Assembly: GCA_900314885.1 (NCBI GenBank)
Contig: OMWY01000008.1
Span: 158,849 to 222,848 of the forward strand
Reading direction: 5' to 3'
DNA length: 64,000 nucleotides
DNA from: an uncultured Eubacteriales bacterium
GTDB lineage: Bacteria > Bacillota > Clostridia > Lachnospirales > Lachnospiraceae
A program made the translations under genes and the position numbers. The notes below the pieces were generated by a model that saw only the letters and a list, made by a program, of their open reading frames with translations, searched no databases and was not told the DNA's origin. Each line of letters begins with the position of its first letter. The first letter of the stretch is position 1. This document shows, piece after piece, positions 33,323 to 42,745 of the stretch.

Positions 33323-35158
33323 TTACTTTGCCTGTGCTTCTGTGGTCTTAAGATAATCGTCTCTGAACTCCGTGGCATACTTAATGATGTTAGCCTTGAG
33401 TTCATCCGTAAGTACCTTGTTAGTCCTGATCTCATCAACTATCTCAGGGTGAACGTCAGTAAACCACTGAAGCATTCTCTGTCTGAAATCAGCTATATGA
33501 GGTACATCCACAAGAAGCATTACCTTCGCCTCAGCAGCGACAAGCGTTATTACCTGCTCAGGCATCGAATATGCCTTGTTAAGCGGCTGCTTAAGGAGTT
33601 CCATGAGGCCGCGTCCATAAGCGAGCTGATTCTTCGTCGCAAGGTCGAGGTCTGATGAGAACTGGGTGAACACTTCCATTTCCCTGTACTGGGCGAGGTC
33701 GATACGAAGTGAGCCTGACGCCTTCTTCATAGCCTTGCTCTGAGCGTCGCCACCGACACGGGATACGGAGAGACCAACATTTACCGCAGGTCTCTGACCC
33801 TCGTTGAAGAGGCTGCTCTCAAGGAATATCTGACCATCGGTGATAGAGATGACGTTCGTAGGAATATAAGCCGAAACATCTCCTGATTGGGTCTCAATTA
33901 TAGGAAGCGCGGTAATGGAACCGCCGCCCTTTTCTTCTGTAATACGGCTGCAGCGCTCAAGAAGCCTTGAGTGCAGGTAGAATACATCGCCCGGATAAGC
34001 CTCACGTCCCGGAGATCTGCCAAGTAAGAGTGAAAGAGCTCTGTAGGCTACAGCGTGCTTGCTTAAATCATCATAAACTATAAGCACATCCTTCCCGTGG
34101 TACATATAGTACTCAGCCATAGCGGTTGCCGCATATGGGGCAATGTACTGGAGGGATGAGCTGTCACTTGCGAAGGCACTCATAACTATACAGTACTTAA
34201 GAGCGTCATTCTTCTCAAGTGTATTCACAAGTCTCGCAACGGTTGAAGCCTTCTGACCTATCGCGCAATAGACACATATTACATCCTTGTCCCTCTGGTT
34301 AAGGATAGTATCAAGCGCTATGCTCGTCTTTCCCGTCTGGCGGTCGCCAATGATGAGCTCACGCTGACCGCGGCCTATAGGGAACATAGAGTCGATAGAG
34401 AGAATGCCTGTCTCAAGCGGAACAGAAACCTTCTGTCTGTCAACAATTCCGGGCGCCGGGTTCTCTACAGGGCGTCTCCCTGAGGCTGTTATTTCACCCT
34501 TACCGTCAATAGGATTGCCAAGGGCGTCTACAACTCTTCCAAGGAAGCCATCACCGACAGGAACATCCGCCGGACGGCCTGTCCTCGTAACTCTGGTGCC
34601 CTCTTCTACCTTATCCGTCGCGCCAAACAGAATAGCTCCGATGTAGTCCTCACGGATATCCTGCACCATGCCTTCAGCGCCGGAATCAAACCTTACAATT
34701 TCACCGTACATAGCATGCTCGATGCCGGTAATTCTAACGATACCGTCGCCTGCGTATGTAACAAAGCCTATCTCTGACTCTGTGTCCTCCGGCTTGAAAT
34801 CAGCTATCTTCGCGGACATTTTCGCAATATCCTCGTCGATGCGGGCAAACTTGCTCTGATTGGCGTATTCCGTGGTATCAGAGAAGCCAAAATCGTCTTC
34901 TCCGTGAAGCTTTCTTGACATCTTGTCAAGCTTGTTCTTTGTGCTCCAGTCGTACTCATGAGTACCGATACGGAGTACAAAGCCGCCGATAAGGGTCTTG
35001 TCTTCAACTAATTCAAGCTCTACAGTGTCGACAGGAACAGCGCATTTCTTTGAAATGAACTCCTTTATCCTCGCTAACTGCGATTCGTCAGGAGCTGTGA
35101 CATAAAGGAGACTCGCGCGAAGCGCCTCACCTGTTTTTTCAGTTTTCTCCTGATTCAA
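33323..35158 (-). CDS. atpA: F1F0 ATP synthase alpha subunit with fused delta domain
   Basis: At 611 residues this is about 105 longer than usual alpha subunits. Residues roughly 15-84 match the C-terminal domain of the delta (OSCP) subunit: VDTVELELVEDKTLIGGFVL, then RIG, a D-x-S-type end (EYDWSTKNKLDKMSRKL). A linker to about residue 105 leads into a normal alpha: GIVRITGIEHAMYGE, P-loop GDRQTGKTS and the SLLLGRSPGREAYPGD segment. No separate atpH exists between atpF and atpA, where it normally lies, so the fusion replaces it; the N-terminal helical half of delta is missing. Start is TTG at 35158, overlapping atpF by 20 bases, with GAGG eight bases upstream. Confidence 0.93.
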   Translation of the reverse strand: MNQEKTEKTGEALRASLLYVTAPDESQLARIKEFISKKCAVPVDTVELELVEDKTLIGGFVLRIGTHEYDWSTKNKLDKMSRKLHGEDDFGFSDTTEYANQSKFARIDEDIAKMSAKIADFKPEDTESEIGFVTYAGDGIVRITGIEHAMYGEIVRFDSGAEGMVQDIREDYIGAILFGATDKVEEGTRVTRTGRPADVPVGDGFLGRVVDALGNPIDGKGEITASGRRPVENPAPGIVDRQKVSVPLETGILSIDSMFPIGRGQRELIIGDRQTGKTSIALDTILNQRDKDVICVYCAIGQKASTVARLVNTLEKNDALKYCIVMSAFASDSSSLQYIAPYAATAMAEYYMYHGKDVLIVYDDLSKHAVAYRALSLLLGRSPGREAYPGDVFYLHSRLLERCSRITEEKGGGSITALPIIETQSGDVSAYIPTNVISITDGQIFLESSLFNEGQRPAVNVGLSVSRVGGDAQSKAMKKASGSLRIDLAQYREMEVFTQFSSDLDLATKNQLAYGRGLMELLKQPLNKAYSMPEQVITLVAAEAKVMLLVDVPHIADFRQRMLQWFTDVHPEIVDEIRTNKVLTDELKANIIKYATEFRDDYLKTTEAQAK

Positions 35159-35639
35159 TTTTCTTTTCCTCTTCGGCTAAGAAATCATTGTAAATGGACC
35201 AGTCCGATCCCTTGTCTGACTTCTCGGTCATCATTTTCTTAGTTGCTTCCATGACGAGATCAGCCACTTTGTTCTCGGTATCATGGATCATCTTCTTCTG
35301 GTCTTCTTCCATCTTAGCATGTGCCTCAGCGAGCGTAGCATCGGCCTTGGCCTTAGCTTCCGCCACAATGCGGTCATACTCGGCTTTCGCCTCATCTCTG
35401 GACTTCTGTCTGATTGCCTCACCATCCGCTGTCGCGTTCGCAAGCGCCTTGTCATATTTTTCCTTGAGATCGAAGGCTTCCTTCTTAGCTTCGTCGGCCT
35501 CCCTCTTCTCAGCGTCATTCGCTTCCTTTCGCTTGGCGATGATGTTATTTACAGGTTTAAATAAAAATTTCTTTATTAAAATATACCAGATAACAAGGTT
35601 GATAGCTGTCCAAAGAAGACTCCAGTCTAATTTGAGCAT
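35139..35639 (-). CDS. atpF: F1F0 ATP synthase subunit b
   Basis: Peripheral stalk subunit of 166 residues: one N-terminal membrane helix (LLWTAINLVIWYILIKKFLF) followed by a long charged helix rich in Ala, Lys and Glu that forms the dimeric stalk. Its end overlaps atpA by 20 bases. In a normal enzyme its C-terminus binds delta; here it must bind the delta domain fused to alpha. Confidence 0.95.
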   Translation of the reverse strand: MLKLDWSLLWTAINLVIWYILIKKFLFKPVNNIIAKRKEANDAEKREADEAKKEAFDLKEKYDKALANATADGEAIRQKSRDEAKAEYDRIVAEAKAKADATLAEAHAKMEEDQKKMIHDTENKVADLVMEATKKMMTEKSDKGSDWSIYNDFLAEEEKKIESGEN

Positions 35640-35707
35640 CCTTTTCTCCTTTTATAAACCCCTTATCGCACTGCAAATCGGTGCGATCCGCGATTTTCGC
35701 ACTTCCT

Positions 35708-35929
35708 TTACTTAAGCAGGAACATGATGAAGAGGGCTATAACGAAACCGTAAACAGCGGTTGCCTCAGCAAGTGCCGCGCCAAGAAGAAGAACTGTACG
35801 AATCTTATTTGCTGCCTCAGGCTGCCTTGCGGTAGCATCTGCTGCCTTACCTGTAGCTATACCAATACCAACACCTGCGCCAATACCTGTAAGAACCGCG
35901 ATTGCAGCGCCTAATGCTAATGAACCCAT
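35708..35929 (-). CDS. atpE: F1F0 ATP synthase subunit c
   Basis: Two-helix rotor-ring subunit of 73 residues. The polar loop reads ARQPEA, and the ion-carrying carboxylate is Glu55 in GAALAEATAVYGF. Compared with the sodium-binding c subunit of Ilyobacter (GVGQGYAAGK and VAESTGIY), the key Gln is Ile22 and the Ser after Glu is Ala56, which favours proton rather than sodium coupling. The Thr and Tyr of that site are kept, so this is an inference. Confidence 0.96.
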   Translation of the reverse strand: MGSLALGAAIAVLTGIGAGVGIGIATGKAADATARQPEAANKIRTVLLLGAALAEATAVYGFVIALFIMFLLK

Positions 35930-35999
35930 ATCAAAACCTCCGTTTTAATAAATTTTAAATGTCATGATTTCCTGATTCTGTATTAGTTTGAGTAAAAAC

Positions 36000-36686
36000 C
36001 TAATCCTCGGTCGACTCTCCTATATACAGTCCGGTCAGGAACACAAATACATAAGCCTGGATAAGTCCATCAAATACATCAAAGTACATACTGAGCACTA
36101 CCGGTACGAAAATCGGCACCACGAGCTCTATGAGCTCCATAATAACAAATGAACCGAGTACGTTACCGAAGAGTCGCATACACAGTGACAGTGGTTTTAT
36201 GACAATCTCAAGGACATTCAAAGGCGCTATAAATGCCATAGGCTTCGCGAAGCTCTTCGCCCAACCTTTCACGCCCTTCTGCCTAATGCCCGCTGCCTGT
36301 ACGAGTATAATACTCATGATAGCGAGGCAAGCTGTCATATTGAGGTCCTTGGTAGGAGGCTTAAATCCTAATATGCCGATCAGATTAGCTATGCCTAAGA
36401 ACAGCATAATGCTCGTCAGATATTCGACATATGCCTCCCCCTTTTCATCCATGAAGCTCCGCACGACATTCTGCAAGCCGGTGACGGCAGCCTCCATAAA
36501 CTCCTGTCTCTTGGAAGGATTCTCTACCCTGAAACCGTGGGTGAGAAATACGCTCAGCAGTACAGTCACGCCCATGATAATCCAGGTTACAACAACAGTT
36601 TCCGATATGGGTATTCCGCCAAATATCGGGATAGTAAAGACATTTTCGACCTGGAGCTCTTCGACAAGCTTACTGCCAATATCCAT
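36000..36686 (-). CDS. atpB: F1F0 ATP synthase subunit a
   Basis: Membrane stator subunit forming the ion half-channels with the c-ring. The start is the ATG at 36686 with AAAAGGAGGTAAC in front, giving 228 residues; a longer frame extends into the leader. The essential arginine is in the LSLCMRLFGNVLGSF segment, and the C-terminal helix (YVFVFLTGLYIGES) matches. Operon order is atpB-atpE-atpF-(delta)atpA-atpG-atpD-atpC with no atpI in front. Confidence 0.96.
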   Translation of the reverse strand: MDIGSKLVEELQVENVFTIPIFGGIPISETVVVTWIIMGVTVLLSVFLTHGFRVENPSKRQEFMEAAVTGLQNVVRSFMDEKGEAYVEYLTSIMLFLGIANLIGILGFKPPTKDLNMTACLAIMSIILVQAAGIRQKGVKGWAKSFAKPMAFIAPLNVLEIVIKPLSLCMRLFGNVLGSFVIMELIELVVPIFVPVVLSMYFDVFDGLIQAYVFVFLTGLYIGESTED

Positions 36687-36801
36687 GTTACCTCCTTTTC
36701 CGAGGCACGCGGCGATTGTCGCAGTCTCTCTATTATAGATAGAAAGCACATGAAATCTGATTTTTTATTCTCAATAATCAAAAACATGTACTATCTCTCT
36801 T

Positions 36802-36830
36802 ATTATATGTTTCTTTAACGTAAAAGTCAA
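36802..36830 (-). promoter_or_regulatory. ATP synthase operon promoter
   Basis: Minus strand TTGACT (36825-36830), 17-base spacer, TATAAT (36802-36807), giving a leader of about 110 bases before atpB. Confidence 0.8.
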
Positions 36831-36872
36831 ACAATATTAGAAGATTATTTCGGAAAAAATTTTGATTTAGGG

Positions 36873-36901
36873 GTTTACAAACAGAGAATGATGTGGTATA
36901 A
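36873..36901 (+). promoter_or_regulatory. tRNA-Arg promoter
   Basis: Plus strand TTTACA (36873-36878), 17-base spacer, TATAAT (36896-36901), divergent from the ATP synthase promoter. About 130 bases of leader follow, with hairpins AAAATCAGC/GCTGATTTT (near 36945-36970) and CGTACTGC/GCAGCACG (near 37008-37030). Confidence 0.8.
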
Positions 36902-37033
36902 TAAATATCGCTGTTTAGCAGATTGCTTCGTAGCACTACAATTGAAGAAAATCAGCAAGCTGATTTTCTTTGAGGGGAAGCCGGTCGATTCGCTTCGCTC
37001 ATTGCGGGTCGTACTGCTTCGCAGCACGACAAT

Positions 37034-37107
<74 letters not shown>

Positions 37108-37111
37108 GATT

Positions 37112-37140
37112 AAGCCGGGGATTTGTTCCCCGGCTTTTTT
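37112..37140 (+). terminator. tRNA-Arg terminator
   Basis: AAGCCGGGG / CCCCGGCTT stem followed by a T-run, five bases after the tRNA. Confidence 0.92.
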
Positions 37141-37177
37141 AATATTTAGCCATAATGTAAGTGATGATTAAATATTG

Positions 37178-38215
37178 CTAATAAGATATGATTCTGCACT
37201 CGTGTTTTCTTGTCTTCCTGTCGTAGTTTATGCCTATTAGAAGAAGATTGTCCTTATAATCCTTAAGACTATTGGGATATTCCTTTTCCCCTATCTGTTT
37301 TATGGCTGTGTCAGCAGACTGATCCCACTTAAGTTCGACAATCATCGCCGGTTTGTCTGTATATTTTCTTCGAGGAATAAAAGCAAGATCAGCGAAGCCC
37401 TTGCCTGTCGGCATTTCACGCACTATAGAGTAATACTGCCTTGCTGCATAAAAGGCAAGTGACAGAGTATTGGCAAGAGCATTCTCGTCATTATATTGCA
37501 AATGGCTCGTCTCTAGATGAGCCTTTTCAATTCCATCAGCGACAGCCTGCTCATCTTTAGACCAGGCAGCCATTAATAGTTCACTTGAGCGCTGCACAGA
37601 ATTAACAACCTCGTTCCAAGAGTCGCGAGCGGTTGTAGCAGTTACAAATTCCTGTAAAATTTCATTATTAGGTATAAATACTTCCTTAGTCTCCGTATCG
37701 TATCCCAAATAGCCCAGATGAATGAGTAACGTCATGACATCGTCCGCATTTGCAAATGTCGTCATATCATTTTGAAAATGGGCTGTATTTATCACCTGAC
37801 GTCCGCCGGCCATTAGCTTAAGAATTGCATCTTTCAGGCCATCAAAATTCATATCTATATAAATCCTTAGTGCCTCATACGTCTCAGTCTGATTCCAATA
37901 ATCAGAGAAATTACCGGACTGTATACTACGTACAATTGAATTTGGATTATATACAGGGCCACACTCATGAAAATAATATCCATTATACCAAGCCTTGCAT
38001 TCGTCAAAATCCCTTGAATATTCAGCGCATAGAGACCTCACTTCATTTTCCGTAAATCCGACATACTCAGCTAAGTACTCCGGGTTTTCCATCGAATATT
38101 CATGAAACATATTCAAGGCTGAATGGGTACCATATTTCTTTATCGGTAAAATGCCCGTCATATAGGCTAAACCTATATATTCCTTATCCTTCATCCAATT
38201 TTTCAAGGAAATCAT
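37178..38215 (-). pseudogene. C-terminal part of AAA-ATPase-like / PD-(D/E)XK (DUF1703) protein
   Basis: The product lacks the N-terminal ATPase part of this family. It begins inside the middle domain (YIGLAYMTGILPIKKYGTHS, LNMFHEYSM) and keeps the C-terminal nuclease-like domain: KGFADLAFIPRR and the PD-(D/E)XK core MIVELKWD, then LLLIGINYD. Complete relatives are 500-600 residues and start with a P-loop region that is missing here. The frame overlaps the DUF2264 fragment by 32 bases, and the junction lies near 38190-38215. It is most likely a remnant fused by deletion. Intact members are abundant, fast-moving genes of unknown role in gut bacteria. Confidence 0.8.
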
Positions 38216-39277
38216 CTCTTGTTAAAAATTGCAAGAGTGACCCCGAGACAATAAATCTCGCAAGCCCTGAGTCGATATTCGGAGTATTCAAATAAAAATT
38301 TCCTTCAAACGCGCTTGTCGCGGCGTTCCTGTAAATGCCACTTCTGCCCCACATGACAGTATATCCATCGGAATCAAACATTAAAGGATACGTTTTCATT
38401 AACTCACGATTTGCTTCTTCAATTTTCGCGGCAAGTAAAGGAGCGTGCTCGTAGCCATACCATTTACACCATATAGGCCCATATACGTTAAATGCCCAGA
38501 CAGAGTAATAATCAAAGCTCTGACCGTCGCGATACCAGCCGTCACCGACATAATAACCAACTATCGCCGCCGCATGCTCAAGCATGATATTTTCATTTAT
38601 TTTATAGCCGTGTTTTGCTAAAAAAGCGAGGTCAAGCATATTGAAGAGGCGCCAGTTCTGCGGTACAGTCGCCCCATGTCCCCAGTCCGACAGGAATTCC
38701 GCTATCTGATTTTTCTCAGATGACGTCAGGTTATTCCATATTTCATTTTCCGTGATGTCAAGGCCTATAACAAGGGCGCAGGTCTCAACCGTCTGCTGGT
38801 AGCAGGCGCAGTTATCCCTGTGACCGTACTGCTTTTCCAACTCCTCCTGCATAGAGGAATATGAGCCGACATAGAGTGGGTCGCGCGGATTTGTGACTTT
38901 CAGTATCTGGTTTTTATAATAATCCTTTAATCCTATTCCATTAATTTCCACCTCAGGATCATTTTTAATAAGAACGCTTCCCATAAAAAATGACCTGATA
39001 AGACCTTCAAATATTTCAGCCTTCTTTTCCCGCTCCTGCTGCTCTTTTGGAGCGTTTACGTGAGGATAGGTAATATCAAATTCCGTCCGATTTAATATTA
39101 TCGGGTTATCGATAGATTTTACATTCTGAATGTCCGCAGACATCATTCTGCTTGGTATCTTATAGGTCAAGCCGGTTCCTAATGCCTGGCCCTCTATATT
39201 GACAATAATACCGACACTGCTTTTCTCGTCCGGAGTCGTAGGACTAAATTTAATATCGTATCTTACAAGACCTTCTT
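38184..39277 (-). pseudogene. N-terminal fragment of DUF2264 protein
   Basis: The translated frame (open from 39277; the first start-like codon is TTG at 39170) carries the DUF2264 core: LYVGSYSSMQEELEKQYGHR, QTVETCALVIGLDI, WGHGATVPQNWRLFNMLDL and GDGWYRDGQSFDYYSVWAFN. DUF2264 proteins are large (about 600 residues) and resemble glycoside-processing (alpha/alpha)6 enzymes. Here the protein stops after about 300-360 residues and its C-terminal half is replaced by a fragment of an unrelated family in another frame. No ribosome site or ATG is found at the start. I consider it decayed. Confidence 0.78.
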
Positions 39278-39341
39278 ATCAGATAGAAAGGTATTAGTCA
39301 ATTATTATATTTAAGAGCACGCATAAACCTCTGATCTCTCA

Positions 39342-39426
39342 GACTCCTTCAGTCACGCCTAACGGCGTGCCAGCTCCCTCAGACTCCTTCCGTCGCCTAC
39401 GGCGACACCTCCCTCAAGAGGGAGGC
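39342..39426. repeat. Two tandem CTCCTTC...GAGGGAGGC palindromic repeats
   Basis: ACTCCTTCAGTCACGCC-AACGGCGTG followed by a truncated CAGCTCCCTC, then a full copy ACTCCTTCCGTCGCC-TACGGCGAC ending CCCTCAAGAGGGAGGC. Other copies at 15542-15639, 15683-15730 and 45768-45817. The small variable inner stem (for example CGCC/GGCG) differs between copies but pairs in each. Confidence 0.75.
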
Positions 39427-39549
39427 ATAACGGGAGCCTATTACGGGAGCCTGTGTGAGTGCCTGGCTCGGTCTAAGTTGTCTGATTATTGGCTTTTATT
39501 GGCGGTTATAGTGTGACAGTTGCTGTATAACCATAAAGAATATACAAAA

Positions 39550-39591
39550 TTAGCACTCACCTCTTGACAGTGCTAATAATTGTGATATAAT
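39550..39591 (+). promoter_or_regulatory. CIRCE operator and promoter of hsp20
   Basis: TTAGCACTC-N9-CAGTGCTAA (39550-39576) differs at one base from the CIRCE consensus bound by the heat-shock repressor HrcA. It overlaps the -35 TTGACA (39564-39569); the -10 TATAAT is at 39586-39591 with a 16-base spacer. HrcA control of the gene is therefore expected. Confidence 0.9.
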
Positions 39592-39699
39592 AGGAGTTGA
39601 AGAAAGGGAAATAAAGAAGTTCCTTTTCAGATTACTTTAAACAGTAATAAAACAAGCCACCCACAGTGGATGGCCGTTAGATTAAAGGAGGAATGACTT

Positions 39700-40140
39700 A
39701 TGTTAGTACCTAGCATTTTCGGTGAGAACCTTGTAGACAATTTCTTTAACGATGTTGACCGTGACTGGTTCACAGCCCCTGCATTTGGCAATCAGGTTCA
39801 GGGCATCATGAAGACTGATGTTCGTGAGAACGAGAACAGCTATGAGCTTGATGTCGAGCTTCCGGGCTATGATAAGAGCGACCTCAACCTTGAGCTTAAC
39901 GATGGCTACCTTACTATAAGCGCTAAGAAGGATAATACCAAGGAAGAGAAAGATAACAGCGGCAAGGTTATCCGCAGAGAGCGTTATCAGGGCGCCGCTC
40001 AGAGAAGCTTCTTCGTAGGTGATGATATCACCGAAGAGGATGTTAAGGCTAAGTTCAATAACGGTGTCCTTATGCTCACCATTCCAAAGAAGGACAAAGA
40101 GCAGGAAGTACCTGAGAAGAAGACAATAGCCATAGAGTAA
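39700..40140 (+). CDS. Hsp20/alpha-crystallin small heat-shock protein
   Basis: ATP-independent chaperone that holds unfolding proteins. The 146-residue protein has an N-terminal arm (MLVPSIFGENLVDNFFND), the alpha-crystallin core (YELDVELPGYDKSDLNLELN through FNNGVLMLTIPKK) and a short C-terminal tail. It has a strong ribosome site (AAAGGAGGAATGACTT), its own CIRCE-controlled promoter and a terminator; it is an intact gene among decayed neighbours. Confidence 0.96.
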   Translation: MLVPSIFGENLVDNFFNDVDRDWFTAPAFGNQVQGIMKTDVRENENSYELDVELPGYDKSDLNLELNDGYLTISAKKDNTKEEKDNSGKVIRRERYQGAAQRSFFVGDDITEEDVKAKFNNGVLMLTIPKKDKEQEVPEKKTIAIE

Positions 40141-40152
40141 ATTGTCTTAGAG

Positions 40153-40185
40153 AAGGAGGACAGGCAGATGCCTGTCCTCCTTTTT
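40153..40185. terminator. Bidirectional terminator after hsp20
   Basis: Fourteen-base arms AAGGAGGACAGGCA / TGCCTGTCCTCCTT with T-run; convergent with the symporter remnant on the minus strand. Confidence 0.93.
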
Positions 40186-40186
40186 G

Positions 40187-41285
40187 TTAAAAGCTGAAAA
40201 CTCCCAGTCCTGAAAGAATCGATGAAATAAGGATAGCAACGATTCCAATCGGACAGATCCATTTTATTAAGAACGAATAATATTTCTTGGCATGGAAGTA
40301 ATTACCGCGCTCCTCAGCTTCTTCTATTATGGACTCAGGCTTGATGACAAAGGCAGCGAGTATTACTGTCGCAAGAGCGCAAATAGGCATAAGGACTGAA
40401 TTTGATACAAAGTCAAAGAAACTGAGCAGGTCCATATTTATAGGCTTTACATTCCCCCATATACCAAATCCCAAGGAGCTAGGTATACCTCCAAGGAATA
40501 TATAGATAAATGCGAGAACCGAGGCCTTTATCCTGCTCCACCCTAATTTATCTATAAGTATAGATACTATAGTTTCCATGAGTGAAATAGCGCTCGTCAA
40601 TGCAGCAAAGAATGTAAGCACAAAAAACATCAGACCTATAATTCTTCCGCCTGTCATGGTAGCGAATATCTTAGGAAGTGTGATGAACATCAATCCTGCG
40701 CCTGCGTTCATGTTTTCAGGATTGCCACCGGAATAGACGAAGAATGACGGAACGATAATTAAGCCTGCCAAGAAGGCGACAAGAGTATCAAAGAAGTCAA
40801 TCCATCTTACGGATGATTCGAGATTGTCTTCCTTTTTCATATATGAGCCATACGTTATCATTATTCCCATCGCAAGTGACATGGAATAAAATAGCTGGCC
40901 AAGAGCAGCTAGTATAGTTTTGCCACCCATTTTCGCAAAATCAGGCTTTAAGTAATAAGCGACACCATCTATATACGCCATAGTAAGGCACAATAATCAC
41001 AGGTATGATAAAGGCTAAGAGGCCGTTAAAGCCGAAACGCTTATCAAGAGCGCTGAAGGCCACTATAGCTGATTTACCTGTCTTTCTGCCGATAGCGACC
41101 TCTGTTATCATAAGAGCGAAGCCAAATGACACGGCGAGAATAATATAGATAAATAAAAATGTTCCTCCGCCGTACTCCGCAGCAAGATACGGAAATCTCC
41201 ACAGATTTCCAAGGCCTACTGCACTCGAAGCAGATGCCAGAACGAAGCCTAACTTTCCTGAAAAATTCCCCCTTTTATCAGACAA
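40187..41285 (-). pseudogene. Sodium:neurotransmitter symporter (NSS/SNF) with internal deletion and frameshift
   Basis: Two overlapping frames (40941-41285 and 40187-40993) are the two ends of one transporter. The N-terminal part has the sodium/substrate helix 1 (GKLGFVLASASSAVGLGNLW RFPY pattern) through helix 3; the C-terminal part starts at DGVAYYLKPDF, past helix 5, and continues through FFAALTSAISLMETIVS to the end. About 100 residues between IVPYYGV and DGVAYYLKPDF are missing and the frame changes at the junction near 40960-40990. The family takes up amino acids with sodium. In this state it cannot make a functional transporter. Confidence 0.88.
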
Positions 41286-41337
41286 TTTTACACCCTCCTT
41301 AATCTAAAAAGTCAATTAGTAACCTTTTTCCATTATT

Positions 41338-41601
41338 TCACAGCGTAATCATAAAGTCAAGCATTTTTTCTCGCAGATTCAAGAGTCTTTTCGCGCTATA
41401 TTCTGTCTCCCTAAGCCGTTCCACAATTGTTTGCCTTTCCGCGAAGTGGTAAATCACAACCGGCAGGATAATTCCCAGTAACAGGAAAACAGGGATAATG
41501 GCAAAGACCGGCCAAATAACAAACCTGTACGAGAAGAACCAGAAGACCGTCTCTAAAAGATTTCCAAGCAATGGGCTTATTATCATCGCAATCACATTCA
41601 T
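41338..41601 (-). pseudogene. Remnant of FtsX-type ABC permease (C-terminal end)
   Basis: An 87-residue frame whose end (IIPVFLLLGIILPVVIYHFAERQTIVERLRE) is the last membrane helix and C-terminus of a MacB/FtsX-type permease. Complete permeases of this class have 400-1100 residues; here nearly all of it is missing although the ATG still overlaps the end of the ATPase gene. It therefore keeps both gene ends and has lost the middle. Confidence 0.78.
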
Positions 41602-42281
41602 AATACTGCTCCCTGACGTTTTACGATTTTTCCATCTTCAATACGAATGATATGGTCTGCGAGTTGCGCAATTTCATCGTTGTGTGTTATCATAACAACA
41701 GTCTGAGTATACTTTTTACTTGTAACCTTAAGGAGTCCCATCACATCCTGACTGGTTTTTGAATCCAGGTTTCCGGTCGGTTCATCAGCAAGAATAATAG
41801 CAGGCTTTGCGACCATTGCCCTGGCAATTGCTACACGCTGTTGCTGGCCACCGGACAGGTTATTCGGGAGAAAATCAATCTTTTCTTTCAACCCAAGTGT
41901 CCCTATAACACTGTCAATATAAGTACTGTCAGGCTTCTCGCCATCTAGTTCCACCGGTAGAACTATATTTTCATATACGTTCAACACCGGAACAAGATTA
42001 TAACTCTGAAATACAAAACCAATCTTCCTTCTGCGAAATATGGTTAACGCTTCATCTTTAAGAGAATAAATATCTGTGCCATCTACGGTAACAATGCCGG
42101 AAGTAGGACGGTCAAGTCCTCCGAGCAAATGCAGAAGTGTAGATTTACCACTGCCTGACGTTCCCACTATTGCAAGAAATTCGCCCTTCTCCACTGAAAG
42201 ATTAGCATTTTCTAGCGCATGAACGGCAGTCTCTCCTGTGCCGTACACTTTACTGAGTCCTTTTGTCTGTAAAATAACCAT
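41598..42281 (-). CDS. ABC transporter ATP-binding protein, MacB/Bce type
   Basis: Complete 227-residue ATPase: Walker [20 protein letters not shown]-loop [12 protein letters not shown], signature [14 protein letters not shown], Walker [13 protein letters not shown] and the H-loop in [10 protein letters not shown]. This class pairs with FtsX-type permeases that export or detoxify antimicrobial peptides or lipoproteins. Its permease is only a remnant (41338-41601), and the nearby kinase and regulator are broken too, so the ATPase is an orphan that probably survives from a Bce-like resistance module. Confidence 0.9.
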   Translation of the reverse strand: MVILQTKGLSKVYGTGETAVHALENANLSVEKGEFLAIVGTSGSGKSTLLHLLGGLDRPTSGIVTVDGTDIYSLKDEALTIFRRRKIGFVFQSYNLVPVLNVYENIVLPVELDGEKPDSTYIDSVIGTLGLKEKIDFLPNNLSGGQQQRVAIARAMVAKPAIILADEPTGNLDSKTSQDVMGLLKVTSKKYTQTVVMITHNDEIAQLADHIIRIEDGKIVKRQGAVL

Positions 42282-42409
42282 TTTAGTACCTCATTTTCTA
42301 AAAAAATCTGTATAGCTACAGTTGTCTTGCCTGAGCCATACAGATTATAGCACTGAAATCTTTCCACATTCTTTCAGGGGAAGTGTTAATTCTAACAATT
42401 TTAACACAT

Positions 42410-42745
42410 TTATGAGTTACGCGGCAGGAAGACTGAAAATGTACTGCCCTGTCCCGGATTGGAGCTGACCTTAATATATCCGCCTTCAGAGGAAATAATA
42501 CTTCTTGCGAGAGCAACATTTATAGCAGAAATATTTGACGCAGACAGATAGTTGGCAAATTTTGTTTCCAAGGCTGACAATTTGCTTTCATCAAAGAATT
42601 CTTCTTTAAAATCTCCCTCTGCGGCAAGTGTTATCATTTTGTCAATTTTATTAATGGTGCGATTCGTTTTTATAATATTCCGAGCAACTATAATTATTGC
42701 CACAAAGATTACCACAATAGCTATGATAATAATGTTATTTTTCAT
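42410..42745 (-). pseudogene. Histidine kinase remnant with internal deletion
   Basis: The frame joins an N-terminal membrane helix and linker (IIIIAIVVIFVAIIIVARNI ... KIDKMITLAAEGDF) directly to the very end of the ATPase domain (ALARSIISSEGGYIKVSSNPGQGSTFSVFL). The phospho-acceptor histidine domain and the N, G1 and F boxes are absent; around 200 residues are missing. The joint is in frame, but the product cannot be a kinase. Confidence 0.82.

Larger units (their letters stand above)
39278..39699. other. Gap with repeats and Hsp20 control region
   Basis: No gene. It contains two tandem CTCCTTC/GAGGGAG-family repeats (39342-39380, cut short, and 39382-39426), a GTGCCTGGCTCGG fragment near 39451, the CIRCE/promoter of hsp20 (39550-39591) and a leader of about 100 bases. 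Confidence 0.7.

Noticed and set aside
36900..37030. Riboswitch in the 130-base tRNA-Arg leader
   Set aside because: The hairpins are simple palindromes like the dispersed repeats, and what follows is a tRNA rather than a coding gene.
39342..39426. Possible CRISPR array
   Set aside because: Only two imperfect tandem palindromes, no unique spacers, no cas genes.
42316..42519. Minus-strand 67-codon frame overlapping the kinase remnant
   Set aside because: Different frame from the recognisable kinase segments; no ribosome site or homology seen.
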